Below, piece after piece: positions 29,503 through 37,549 of a DNA stretch of 60,046 nucleotides. The DNA is taken from assembly GCA_946542235.1 (NCBI GenBank), contig CAMNKK010000005.1, positions 1-60,046 on the forward strand, given 5' to 3'. Source of the DNA: an uncultured Clostridia bacterium (GTDB taxonomy: Bacteria; Bacillota; Clostridia; Christensenellales; Aristaeellaceae). Position numbers and translations under genes: made by a program. The notes beneath the pieces were generated by a model. It did no database searches. It was not told the origin of the DNA and saw only the letters and a list, made by a program, of their open reading frames with translations. Within the stretch, counting starts at the first letter, position 1. The number at the start of each line of letters is the position of its first letter.

Positions 29503-30372
29503 TCAGCCTTCCGTCAGGCCGGAGAACCCGTCTCCGATGGCTTCGTGCGCCTCCATGATGATGACGAAGGCGCCCTCATCCTCCTCCCGGATGATGCGCT
29601 TGAGATGGGTCACCTCCATCCGGCTGACCACGCAGAGCAGCGTGGGCCTGGCTTCTCCCGTATAGCCGCCCCGGGCGGACAGCTGCGTCACGCCCCGGTC
29701 CATCTCCTTCATGACCCGCTGGCTGATCTTCTCCCAGGCGGGGGAAATGACGAGGCAGGCCTTGTTGCCGGTGAAGCCGATCATGACGACATCGATCACC
29801 CGGGAAGAGAGATAGATGCAGATCAGCGCGTAAAGGGCCTCGGAGGTTCCCATGATGAACCCGGCGGCCAGCACCACCACGCAGTCGATGGCGAAGAGGA
29901 AGGCCCCGACGGAGACCGCCGGGATGCGGCGATGCACGAGGCGGGCTACCATATCGGTGCCCCCGGTGGTGGCACCGCCGCGAAGAATCAGCCCCAGCCC
30001 GACTCCCAGCAGCACGCCGCCGTAGAGGGTGGCCAGCAGGGGATCCATCGTGACGGGCTGCAGGGGCAGAATATCAATGCAGAGGGAAAAAAGCACGGTG
30101 GCGACCAGGCTGCGGAAGACAAAAACCCGGCCCATCGCGTGAAAGCCGATCAGAAAAAGCGGAATGTTCATGACCAGGGAGACGGTTCCGATGGGAAGCC
30201 CCCAGAGATAGTTCAGAATCGTCGCCAGCCCGGTGAGCCCTCCGGGAGCAATCCGGTTCGGCGTCATAAACATGGGGTACGATGCGCCGCCGATCAGGCA
30301 GCCCAGCGCAATCTGCAGATAGGAAAGCACAAGTTCACGGGTACGGGAATTCGGGGTGTTTTTGTTCGTCAT
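29503..30372 (-). CDS. YitT-family membrane protein with C-terminal DUF2179 domain
   Basis: 289 residues: about five or six membrane segments (IALGCLIGGASYPMFMTPNRIAPGGLTGLATIL at the beginning is diagnostic of the family, reported here only by its first residues IALGCLIGGA) and a soluble C-terminal DUF2179 domain from about 215 onward (GYTGEARPTLLCVV, then IIREEDEGAFVII). The family's function is not established; members are common in Firmicutes. I chose the ATG at 30372, which gives the canonical N-terminus, though only a weak AGGA/GAGAG stretch precedes it. Own promoter and terminator. Confidence 0.85.
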   Translation of the reverse strand: MTNKNTPNSRTRELVLSYLQIALGCLIGGASYPMFMTPNRIAPGGLTGLATILNYLWGLPIGTVSLVMNIPLFLIGFHAMGRVFVFRSLVATVLFSLCIDILPLQPVTMDPLLATLYGGVLLGVGLGLILRGGATTGGTDMVARLVHRRIPAVSVGAFLFAIDCVVVLAAGFIMGTSEALYALICIYLSSRVIDVVMIGFTGNKACLVISPAWEKISQRVMKEMDRGVTQLSARGGYTGEARPTLLCVVSRMEVTHLKRIIREEDEGAFVIIMEAHEAIGDGFSGLTEG

Positions 30373-30457
30373 ATATCTCTCTGTCCTGAATACAGCATTT
30401 TTGCCCCGCGCTTTCTTCGAAAAGCCCGGGGTCCGGGGCGTCATGCCCGCTGCGGCT

Positions 30458-30486
30458 ATTTTATCACAGGTTGTCCTTTCCCTCAA
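30458..30486 (-). promoter_or_regulatory. Promoter of the YitT-family gene
   Basis: On the minus strand: TTGAGG (30486-30481), 17-base spacer, TAAAAT (30463-30458). Confidence 0.65.
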
Positions 30487-30490
30487 GACC

Positions 30491-30563
30491 GCTTTTCCCT
30501 TTGCGGATCCGGAGCGCTTTTCTTCTCCGGATCCGGAGTGCTTTTCCCTTCCCCGGTCCGGAT
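30491..30563. repeat. Three imperfect tandem repeats of 23-24 bases
   Basis: Copies at 30491-30514, 30516-30538 and 30540-30563 share GCTTTTC, a pyrimidine stretch and CGGATCCGGAG (CGGTCCGGAT in the last copy). Each contains the palindrome CCGGATCCGG or a near version. They lie between the two divergent promoters. Confidence 0.7.
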
Positions 30564-30618
30564 CGCGGCGGCCTGGAAAAACCGCGCCGGGAAATCACCG
30601 CGGGCGCCCGGTCCCATA

Positions 30619-30648
30619 TTGCAAACCAAGGGCTGTATTTGATATACT
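30619..30648 (+). promoter_or_regulatory. Promoter of the first MATE transporter gene
   Basis: TTGCAA (30619-30624), 18-base spacer, TATACT (30643-30648), 36 bases before the start codon. Confidence 0.65.
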
Positions 30649-30683
30649 GACCGGGAAGGATTTTCTGGAAAAGGAGCCGCGGC

Positions 30684-32132
30684 ATGAGCAGATTCAGATC
30701 ACTTTTCGGGACACAGGACATGACGGTGGGGCGCCCGCTGACCGTGCTGGCCCGTTTTTCCGTTCCGCTGCTGATCGGGAACTTTACCCAGCAGCTGTAC
30801 AACACGGTGGACTCGATCATCGTCGGCCAGTATATCGGGGACACGGCGCTGGCGGCCGTCGGTACGGCCGGGCCGATTCTGAACCTGCTGCTGGTGCTGT
30901 TCATGGGGATCGCCACCGGCGCGGGCATTCTGTCCTCCCAGTACTTCGGCGCGCGGGACCGCGCCACCCTGTCCCGGACGGTGGGGAACACCATGCTGCT
31001 GACGCTGGGAAGCGGCCTGTTCATGTCCCTGCTGGGCTATCTGGCGACGCCGTTCCTGGTGGGGCTGACCAATCCGCCCCAGGATGTGGCGGACGGGGCC
31101 GTGATCTATCTGCAGATCATCTTCATCGGCTTCCTGGGCGGCGGGGCATACAACATTCTTTCCGGCGTGCTCCGCGGCATGGGGGACAGCGTCTATCCCC
31201 TGATCTATCTGGTGATTGCCAGCCTGCTGAACATTGTGCTGGATCTTGTTTTTGTCGCCAACTTCGGCATGGGCATCGCGGGGGTGGCCTGGGCTACGAT
31301 CATCGCCCAGGCGGTTTCCGGAGCCCTGTGCGTGATCCGGATCCTGCGGATGCGGGACCAGATTGATCTGAACCGGGATACGATGCGCCCGGACAAAATC
31401 ATCCTGAAAAAACTCTGCGGCCTGGGAATCCCGGCCGGGATCACCTCCGCCATCTTTTCCATGTCCGCCATCCTGGTGCAGGGCCTGGTGAACTCCATGG
31501 GCACCTCCGTGATCGCCACCAACGTGGCGGTCATGCGGGTGGACGGATTCGCGATGATGCCGAACTTCACCTTCGGCACAGCGGCCACCACCTACATCGG
31601 CCAGAACATCGGCGCCCAGAGAACCGAGCGGCTCCGGGCAGGGGTGCGGGACATGATGAAGCTGGCGCTGACGGTTTCCATCGTACTGGTGCTGGCGATT
31701 ATTTTCTTCGGAAAGAACCTGATCGCCATGTTCACCCAGACGCCGGAGGTGATCGAGCTGGGACGGCAGGGGCTGCTGTGGCTCAGCTTCGGCTATGTCT
31801 GCTTTGCCGTGACCCAGGTGCTGCAGGGCGTGATGCGCGGGGCCGGGGACACGCTGGTGCCCATGTGGCTGAGCGTGATTACCACCGTTGTGCTGCGGAT
31901 GCCGCTGGCCTATCTGCTGGCCGGCCTGACCCGCAGCGCGGATTTCCCGCAGGGCTCTCCGCACGCGATTTTCGCTTCGCTGCTGATCTCCTGGACCATC
32001 GGCACAGTGCTGTCCATCATTGCATACCGGAAGGGCGCCTGGCGGAAAAAGCTGCCCCGGCAGATGCAGGAGGAGCTGAAGGAGGAAAAGGCCCGGGAGA
32101 AGGCTGAAAAAGCCGGGAAAAAGCGGAACTGA
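30684..32132 (+). CDS. MATE-family efflux transporter
   Basis: 482 residues, about 12 membrane segments in two related halves. The N-terminus (MTVGRPLTVLARFSVP then QQLYNTVDSIIVGQYIG) is characteristic of DinF/NorM-like MATE exporters, which move cationic compounds out against Na+ or H+. The C-terminal tail is a Lys/Glu-rich helix (EELKEEKAREKAEKAGKKRN). AAGGAG precedes the start. Gap to the GH27 gene is 77 bases without terminator. Substrate is unknown; the second MATE gene at 45960 is only distantly similar. Confidence 0.9.
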   Translation: MSRFRSLFGTQDMTVGRPLTVLARFSVPLLIGNFTQQLYNTVDSIIVGQYIGDTALAAVGTAGPILNLLLVLFMGIATGAGILSSQYFGARDRATLSRTVGNTMLLTLGSGLFMSLLGYLATPFLVGLTNPPQDVADGAVIYLQIIFIGFLGGGAYNILSGVLRGMGDSVYPLIYLVIASLLNIVLDLVFVANFGMGIAGVAWATIIAQAVSGALCVIRILRMRDQIDLNRDTMRPDKIILKKLCGLGIPAGITSAIFSMSAILVQGLVNSMGTSVIATNVAVMRVDGFAMMPNFTFGTAATTYIGQNIGAQRTERLRAGVRDMMKLALTVSIVLVLAIIFFGKNLIAMFTQTPEVIELGRQGLLWLSFGYVCFAVTQVLQGVMRGAGDTLVPMWLSVITTVVLRMPLAYLLAGLTRSADFPQGSPHAIFASLLISWTIGTVLSIIAYRKGAWRKKLPRQMQEELKEEKAREKAEKAGKKRN

Positions 32133-32209
32133 ACAGGGAGAAAACGGAAACGGGACCGGATGGGACCGAAAAAAAGATACAGAGGGAACGGACAGAGGAG
32201 GAACAAAAC

Positions 32210-33475
32210 ATGATCGCACAGACGCCGCCCATGGGATGGAACAGCTGGGACTGCTACGGAGCAGCCGTGAACGAAGCGCAGGTGCTGCAGAATGCCCGGT
32301 ACATGGCGGAGCATCTGAAGCCCTTCGGATGGGAATACGTGGTGGTGGACATTCAGTGGTCCTCCGCCGCGGCGGTCAACCATGAATATATCCCCTTTTC
32401 TGAGCTGTGCATGGATGAGTACGGCCGGCTGATTCCCGCGGAGAACCGCTTCCCCAGCGCAAAGGGCGGGCAGGGCTTCCGGCCTCTGGCGGATGAGATT
32501 CACCGGATGGGGCTGAAGTTCGGCATCCATATCATGCGGGGTATGCCCCGGGAGGCGGCCCGGCGTCACCTGCCGATTGAGGGCAGCAGCTCCTTCTGCC
32601 ATCTGGCGGCGAATCCCAATTCCATCTGCGCCTGGAACCCGGATATGTACGGGCTGAAATGTGAACTGCCCGCGGCGCAGGAATACTACGACAGCATTTT
32701 CCGGCTCTATGCCGAGTGGGGAGTGGATTTTGTCAAATGCGACGATATCGCCCGGGAATATCCCCACTGCCGGCGGGAAATTGAGCTGATCTCCCAGGCC
32801 AGGAGCAAATGCGGCCGGGACATCGTGCTGAGCCTGAGCCCCGGACCGGCGCCGCTGGAGCAGGCGGAGCATCTGAAGACCTGGGCGAACATGTGGCGGA
32901 TTACGGATGATTTCTGGGATGAGTGGCGGCTGCTCCGGGCCATGTTTGAGCGGGCGGAGAAATGGTGCATCCACGCGGGCCCCGGTCACTGGCCGGACGC
33001 GGACATGCTGCCTCTGGGCGCGCTGCGCCAGTGCGAGAACCCCGAGGAGTGGACAAAATTTACGCCCGCGGAGCAGCGGACCATGATGACCCTGTGGTGC
33101 ATGATGCGCGCTCCGCTGATGATCGGCGGGGAGATGACCAAAAACGATGACTTTACCCTGAGCCTGCTGACCAACGGAGAGGTGCTGGCCATCGAAAAGG
33201 AGAGCTGGTGCGCCCATCCGATCCGGACCGGGGAGGAGGACTGCGTCTGGATTGCGCCCCGGAAGGATGGAAACGGATTCTATCTGGCGCTGTTCAATCT
33301 GGGGGAAGAGAGGAAGACCGTGTCGGTTTCCGGGACGGAGCTGGAACAGAAGGGGCCGGTCCTGGCCCGGGAACTCTGGAGCGGAGAGAACAGGGAGGCC
33401 GCGGAGGCTGTCTCCGCGGAACTCGATCCTCATGATGCCGCGGTGTTCCTGATTCGGACGGCAGACAATCGCTGA
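32210..33475 (+). CDS. Alpha-galactosidase family GH27
   Basis: 421-residue retaining glycosidase. The GH27 opening TPPMGWNSWDCYG is intact, VVVDIQWSS replaces the usual DDGW segment, Asp178 in FVKCDDI is the expected nucleophile, and Asp234 in WRITDDFWDEW the expected acid/base; PGHWPDADMLPLG is the later family motif. There is no signal peptide, so it works on imported galactosides; beta-L-arabinopyranosidase activity occurs in the same family and cannot be excluded. GAGGAGG precedes the start. After its TGA the same frame continues into an open frame for 133 residues (next entry). Confidence 0.9.
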   Translation: MIAQTPPMGWNSWDCYGAAVNEAQVLQNARYMAEHLKPFGWEYVVVDIQWSSAAAVNHEYIPFSELCMDEYGRLIPAENRFPSAKGGQGFRPLADEIHRMGLKFGIHIMRGMPREAARRHLPIEGSSSFCHLAANPNSICAWNPDMYGLKCELPAAQEYYDSIFRLYAEWGVDFVKCDDIAREYPHCRREIELISQARSKCGRDIVLSLSPGPAPLEQAEHLKTWANMWRITDDFWDEWRLLRAMFERAEKWCIHAGPGHWPDADMLPLGALRQCENPEEWTKFTPAEQRTMMTLWCMMRAPLMIGGEMTKNDDFTLSLLTNGEVLAIEKESWCAHPIRTGEEDCVWIAPRKDGNGFYLALFNLGEERKTVSVSGTELEQKGPVLARELWSGENREAAEAVSAELDPHDAAVFLIRTADNR

Positions 33476-33493
33476 AAGACCGGCGCTTTTTCC

Positions 33494-33895
33494 GTGCCGC
33501 CCTTTCGCTTTGGCCTGCTGGAAATCGGAGGGAACGGGGAAATCATCTATGAGGCAGCCTGCATCCGGGAGGAGCTGCTGCCGGAAGAGGTGAACCGGGC
33601 TGCCCGGACCTGGTTCGAGGAGATCTTTGCGGAAAAGCAGCAGGATGACCTGAAGGACCTTCCGGTTTCCGAAACAGAAAAAAAGTCCATTCTGGATCTG
33701 GCGGCCCGCATGAATCACGCCTATTTCAGGGGCGATCTGCGAACCGGATCCGTGGAATGGACTTCTGACCCGGCTTATCCGCTGCTCCGGGAAGCGGCCG
33801 GGCAATATGGCTTTGCCGCTTACCTGATCGGGCAGCTGGAAGCGCCGGAAAATCAGGCGGACATGCTGCATCTGCGGCTTCCGCCCTTACCATGA
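33494..33895 (+). CDS. Small hypothetical protein in the same frame as the GH27 gene
   Basis: 133 residues from a GTG; unrecognised. Sequence looks coding: amphipathic, Glu-rich helices, no low complexity, GC-rich third positions like its neighbours. It follows the GH27 stop by six codons in the same frame and has no clear Shine-Dalgarno sequence, so it may be translated by re-initiation, may be a readthrough extension, or may be a fusion split by a stop mutation. An internal ATG (residue 73 region, MNHAYF) is an alternative start. It ends 8 bases before the convergent oxoamine synthase gene, leaving no space for a terminator. Confidence 0.5.
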   Translation: MPPFRFGLLEIGGNGEIIYEAACIREELLPEEVNRAARTWFEEIFAEKQQDDLKDLPVSETEKKSILDLAARMNHAYFRGDLRTGSVEWTSDPAYPLLREAAGQYGFAAYLIGQLEAPENQADMLHLRLPPLP

Positions 33896-33902
33896 AAGCA
33901 AA

Positions 33903-35138
33903 TCAGGCATTGGGGGCCGGCAGGGTGATTCCCAGCTCCTTCGCGCAGGAGACGAGCGTATCCAGCGCGTAGAGAATCTCCTCATCCGTATGCTCGGAGA
34001 TGACGTTGAACCGCAGCCGGGCCTCTCCGCGGGGAACCGCCGGGAACACCGCCGGAGGCACGCAGACATTTTTGTCCCGCAGGGCGTTGCTCAGCACATA
34101 GGCGTCCAGATCCTCACCGATCAGGACCGGAATAATCGCGGATTCGCCGGCCAGACAGATGTTCAGGCCGCGTTTTTTTGCCTCATCGCAGAAGAAATGA
34201 ATATTATGGTGCAGGCGCTCCATGATTTCGGGCTCCTGATGCAGCAGCTCGATGGACTTGCGCACCGCGGCTGCCAGAGGCGGAGAGATGCCGACGGAGA
34301 AAGCGAATCCGGGGAGCATGTAGCGCATGTAGTCGATGATGGCCTGGCTGCCCGCCAGATATCCGCCGCAGGCGCCCAGCCCCTTGGAAAGGGTGCCCAT
34401 ATGGATATCGATGTCTCCGGGCTGCAGATCAAAGTATTCATCCACGCCGCCGCCGGTGGGACCCAGCACGCAGCTGGAATGGGCTTCGTCCACCATCAGG
34501 AAGCAGCCGTACTTCTTTTTGACAGCGACCAGACCGGGAATGTCGCCCACATCCCCGTCCATGGAGTAGGCGCCTTCCGCGATAATCAGCACCTTGCCGA
34601 ACTTATCGCGCCGGGTGGACAGAATCCTGTCCAGCGTGGCGATATCATTGTGCGGGAAGGGCCGGCAGGTGGCCCGGCTCAGCTGGCATCCCTGCCAGAC
34701 GGAGTTGTGGCTCAGGGAATCGTACACAATCAGATCGCCCTCGCCGCAGAAATTTCCCACAAAGGTCACGTTGGTCGCGTGGCCGCTGACCAGCACCAGC
34801 GCGTCATCCGAGCGCTTCCAACGGGCGATTTCGTGCTCCAGCTCGCGGTACATGGTCTTTTCCCCGGCCAGCAGGCGGCTGCCGCTGGCGGAGGTGCCGT
34901 ACTGGTCAATGGCAGCTTTGGCGGCCTCTGAAACTTCCTTCCGGCCGGACATGCCCACATAGTTGTAGCTGGCAAAATTCAGCTTCCGGACGCCATCCAC
35001 CAGGGAAGTATCCGTCAGGGCGGAATCGTGGCGGATAAAGTAGGGATCCCTGTTATGGGTCGCCTCGATCATTTCCTCCCGCCGGGCCTTGAACTCGAGA
35101 TATTCGGGAGCGTCTTCAAATCTGGTTATGGGCTGCAT
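33903..35138 (-). CDS. Alpha-oxoamine synthase family PLP enzyme (serine palmitoyltransferase/AONS-like)
   Basis: 411 residues, fold type I. Predicted to condense an amino acid with an acyl thioester with loss of CO2. Lys252 in MGTLSKGLGACGG is the PLP Schiff-base lysine and Asp217 in VDEAH the ring-nitrogen partner. An extra N-terminal segment (residues 1-50, with RDPYFIRHDSAL and DTSLVDG) and the SGHATNVT, HNSVWQG and EGAYSMDGD motifs resemble the subgroup found as serine-palmitoyltransferase-like or polyketide-associated enzymes more than BioF or Kbl. No biotin, threonine-degradation or polyketide genes are adjacent, so the substrate is open. AAGGAGG precedes the start. Confidence 0.82.
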   Translation of the reverse strand: MQPITRFEDAPEYLEFKARREEMIEATHNRDPYFIRHDSALTDTSLVDGVRKLNFASYNYVGMSGRKEVSEAAKAAIDQYGTSASGSRLLAGEKTMYRELEHEIARWKRSDDALVLVSGHATNVTFVGNFCGEGDLIVYDSLSHNSVWQGCQLSRATCRPFPHNDIATLDRILSTRRDKFGKVLIIAEGAYSMDGDVGDIPGLVAVKKKYGCFLMVDEAHSSCVLGPTGGGVDEYFDLQPGDIDIHMGTLSKGLGACGGYLAGSQAIIDYMRYMLPGFAFSVGISPPLAAAVRKSIELLHQEPEIMERLHHNIHFFCDEAKKRGLNICLAGESAIIPVLIGEDLDAYVLSNALRDKNVCVPPAVFPAVPRGEARLRFNVISEHTDEEILYALDTLVSCAKELGITLPAPNA

Positions 35139-35213
35139 TCAATATCCTCCTTGCCAGGTTTTTTGTTCCTGATCCTCCTCCGGCGGTCTGCCTTCGCGGC
35201 CGCACTGAATTTC

Positions 35214-35242
35214 ATTGTAAACGCAACCACAGGAAAAATCAA
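35214..35242 (-). promoter_or_regulatory. Promoter of the oxoamine synthase gene
   Basis: On the minus strand: TTGATT (35242-35237), 17-base spacer, TACAAT (35219-35214), about 76 bases before the start codon, divergent from the suf promoter. Confidence 0.72.
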
Positions 35243-35318
35243 CTTTCAGATCTCCGGAATGACAGCAGATACGGAAAAAGTACAACGTATAATTTCCATC
35301 AAAGAATACGATACCCCC

Positions 35319-35347
35319 TTGATCTTCCACCGGAATCATGGTATGAT
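35319..35347 (+). promoter_or_regulatory. Promoter of the suf operon
   Basis: TTGATC (35319-35324), 17-base spacer, TATGAT (35342-35347), 40 bases before sufC. Confidence 0.7.
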
Positions 35348-35350
35348 TCA

Positions 35351-35371
35351 CATACCCACTAAACCAGTATG
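35351..35371. promoter_or_regulatory. Rrf2/IscR-like dyad at the suf transcription start
   Basis: CATAC ... GTATG inverted repeat with an inner ACT-N5-AGT core (ACT at 35358-35360, AGT at 35366-35368). The ACT-N5-AGT spacing is that of type 1 IscR sites. It spans the expected start of the suf transcript, a repressor-like position. No Rrf2 regulator gene is in the window, so the link is inferred. Confidence 0.45.
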
Positions 35372-35387
35372 TTAATGGGAGGAAGAA

Positions 35388-36143
35388 ATGGTGGCGAACA
35401 GTCTGTTAAAGGTATCCGGACTCCGGGCTTCGGCGGAGGACAAGGAGATTCTGCGGGGCGTGGATCTGGAGATCGGCGAAGGGGAAACCCATGTACTGAT
35501 GGGCCCGAACGGGGCCGGAAAATCCACCCTGGCGGGATCGCTGATGGGGGATCCGAGATATACCATTCTGGACGGGACGGCGGAATTCAGGGGAGAGAAC
35601 CTGCTGGAGAAAAGCGTGAGCGAGCGGGCCGGCGCGGGCCTCTTCCTGAGCTTTCAGAACCCGGTGGAGGTGCCGGGCATCAGTCTGGAAAACTTTATCC
35701 GCACGGCCCTGGAGCAGGGAAAGGGCGAGAAGGTCCGTCCCTGGGTTTTTCACAGGGAAGTGAAGGACACGCTGGCGACCCTGGGCCTGGACGAAACCTA
35801 CGGGGAGAGGGACCTGAACGTGGGGTTCTCCGGCGGGGAAAAGAAGAAGGCGGAAATTCTGCAGATGCTTCTGCTCAAGCCCAGCCTGGCCATTCTGGAT
35901 GAGACCGATTCCGGGCTCGACGTGGACGCTGTGCGCACCGTGAGCCGCGGCGTGGAGGAATTCCGGAAGAATGAGAAGGCCTCCCTGCTGATCATCACCC
36001 ACAACGCGGCGATCCTGTCCGCGCTGAAGGTGGACCGCGTCCACGTGCTGGTGGGCGGCCGGATCGTGAAGGAGGGCGGGCCGGAGCTGATTGAGGAGAT
36101 CGGCCGGAACGGGTTCAGCCGGTTTGAGGAGAACGAAGGATGA
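35388..36143 (+). CDS. sufC: Fe-S cluster assembly ATPase SufC
   Basis: ABC-type ATPase of the SufBCD scaffold, 251 residues, cytosolic. Walker A GPNGAGKST (39-47), the SufC-typical FLSFQNPVEVPG Q-loop region, signature FSGGEKKKAEILQ, Walker B LAILDETDSGLD and the H-loop THNA are all present. AGGAGG-like GGGAGG precedes the start. The stop overlaps sufB by four bases, so the five suf genes are translated as a chain. Confidence 0.96.
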   Translation: MVANSLLKVSGLRASAEDKEILRGVDLEIGEGETHVLMGPNGAGKSTLAGSLMGDPRYTILDGTAEFRGENLLEKSVSERAGAGLFLSFQNPVEVPGISLENFIRTALEQGKGEKVRPWVFHREVKDTLATLGLDETYGERDLNVGFSGGEKKKAEILQMLLLKPSLAILDETDSGLDVDAVRTVSRGVEEFRKNEKASLLIITHNAAILSALKVDRVHVLVGGRIVKEGGPELIEEIGRNGFSRFEENEG

Positions 36144-37549
36144 CGGATGAAAAGACTCAGGTTCAGGACGTGGACCGCGCGTTTTATGACTTCCGGGATG
36201 AGGAACGGGACAGCTGCCGGATCGACGGGCTGACAGGGGAAATTGTAGAGCAGATCTCCGGGGAGAAGGGGGATCCCGACTGGATGCGGGAGTTCCGCCT
36301 GAAGTGCCTGGAGATTTTCAACCGGACGGAAATGCCCGACTGGGGCCCGTCCATCGAAGGGCTGGATATGGATCATATCGCGACCTATGTCCGCCCGAGC
36401 GCCCAGCGGATGAATACCCGGTGGGAGGACGTGCCGGAGGACATCCGGAATACCTTTGACCGGCTGGGGATTCCCAAGGCGGAGCGGGCCTCTCTGGCGG
36501 GGGTCGGCGCGCAGTATGACTCTGAGCTGGTATATCACAACATCCGGGAGGATGTGGCCAGGACCGGGGTCGTCTATACGGATCTGGAAAGCGCCCTGCA
36601 CGGGGAGTACGGGGAGATGATCCGGACGCATTTCATGAAGCTGGTGCCGCCGACGGATCATAAGTTCGCGGCGCTGCACGGCGCGGTCTGGAGCGGAGGG
36701 AGCTTCGTGTACGTTCCCGCCGGGGTGAAGGTGGAGATTCCGCTGCAGAGCTATTTCCGGCTGAACGCGGCCGGCGCCGGGCAGTTTGAGCACACGCTGA
36801 TCATTGTGGAGGAAGGAGCCTCCCTGCACTTCATCGAGGGATGCTCCGCCCCGAAATACAACGTGGCCAACCTGCACGCGGGATGCGTGGAGCTGTATGT
36901 GGGCAGGAACGCAACCCTGCGGTATTCCACCATTGAGAACTGGTCCAGGAACATGTATAACCTGAACACCAAACGCGCCCTGGTGGAAGAGGGCGGCAAG
37001 GTGGAGTGGATTTCCGGCAGCTTCGGCAGCCACGTGAGCTATCTGTATCCCATGAGTATACTGAACGGCCGGGGGGCCCGGAGCGAGTTCACCGGCGTGA
37101 CCTTTGCCGGAAAGGGACAGAACCTGGATACGGGCTGCAAGGTGGTCCACAGCGCGCCGGAAACATCCAGCTATGTAAACACCCGCAGCATATCGAAGGA
37201 CGGCGGGGTCAGCACCTTCCGCAGCGCGGTGGTGGTGAACCCGAAGGCGGAGAACAGCAAGTCCGCCGTCAGCTGCCAGAGCCTGATGGTGGACGATATT
37301 TCCCGGTCGGACACGATTCCCGCCATGGATGTGCAGACCAGCCGCGCGGACATCGGCCACGAGGCCCGGATCGGCCGGATTTCGGACGAGGCGGTGTTCT
37401 ATCTGATGAGCCGCGGGGTCAGCGAGGAGGAAGCGCGGGCGCTGATCGTCAGCGGGTTTGCGGAGAACGTGAGCAAGGAGCTTCCGCTGGAGTACGCGGT
37501 GGAAATGAACAATCTGATTCGGATCGAGATGAAGGGGGCGATCGGATAA
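36140..37549 (+). CDS. sufB: Fe-S cluster scaffold protein SufB
   Basis: 469-residue scaffold subunit that builds Fe-S clusters with SufC and SufD. The N-terminal helical region and the C-terminal right-handed beta-helix are visible, with the SufB signatures EGCSAPKYNVANLHAGCVEL and NLNTKRALVEEGGKVEWISG (each quoted at or below 20 residues). The C-terminal GFAENVSKELPLEYAVEMN tail is typical. Start overlaps sufC (ATGA) and the stop overlaps sufD (TAATG). Confidence 0.96.
   Translation: MTDEKTQVQDVDRAFYDFRDEERDSCRIDGLTGEIVEQISGEKGDPDWMREFRLKCLEIFNRTEMPDWGPSIEGLDMDHIATYVRPSAQRMNTRWEDVPEDIRNTFDRLGIPKAERASLAGVGAQYDSELVYHNIREDVARTGVVYTDLESALHGEYGEMIRTHFMKLVPPTDHKFAALHGAVWSGGSFVYVPAGVKVEIPLQSYFRLNAAGAGQFEHTLIIVEEGASLHFIEGCSAPKYNVANLHAGCVELYVGRNATLRYSTIENWSRNMYNLNTKRALVEEGGKVEWISGSFGSHVSYLYPMSILNGRGARSEFTGVTFAGKGQNLDTGCKVVHSAPETSSYVNTRSISKDGGVSTFRSAVVVNPKAENSKSAVSCQSLMVDDISRSDTIPAMDVQTSRADIGHEARIGRISDEAVFYLMSRGVSEEEARALIVSGFAENVSKELPLEYAVEMNNLIRIEMKGAIG

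Larger units (their letters stand above)
30373..30683. other. Divergent intergenic region of 311 bases
   Basis: Between the yitT-like gene (minus) and a MATE gene (plus). It holds a minus-strand promoter, a set of three imperfect 23-24-base tandem repeats and a plus-strand promoter, each listed separately. No small gene is supported. Confidence 0.7.

Noticed and set aside
33473..33475. TGA as a selenocysteine codon in the GH27 gene
   Set aside because: No convincing SECIS-like hairpin lies just downstream, GH27 enzymes have no selenocysteine role, and the GH27 fold is complete before the TGA.
37006..37548. N-terminal extension of sufD within sufB
   Set aside because: The open frame upstream overlaps sufB in another frame; the TAATG overlap at 37549 and the SufD-like N-terminus set the start.
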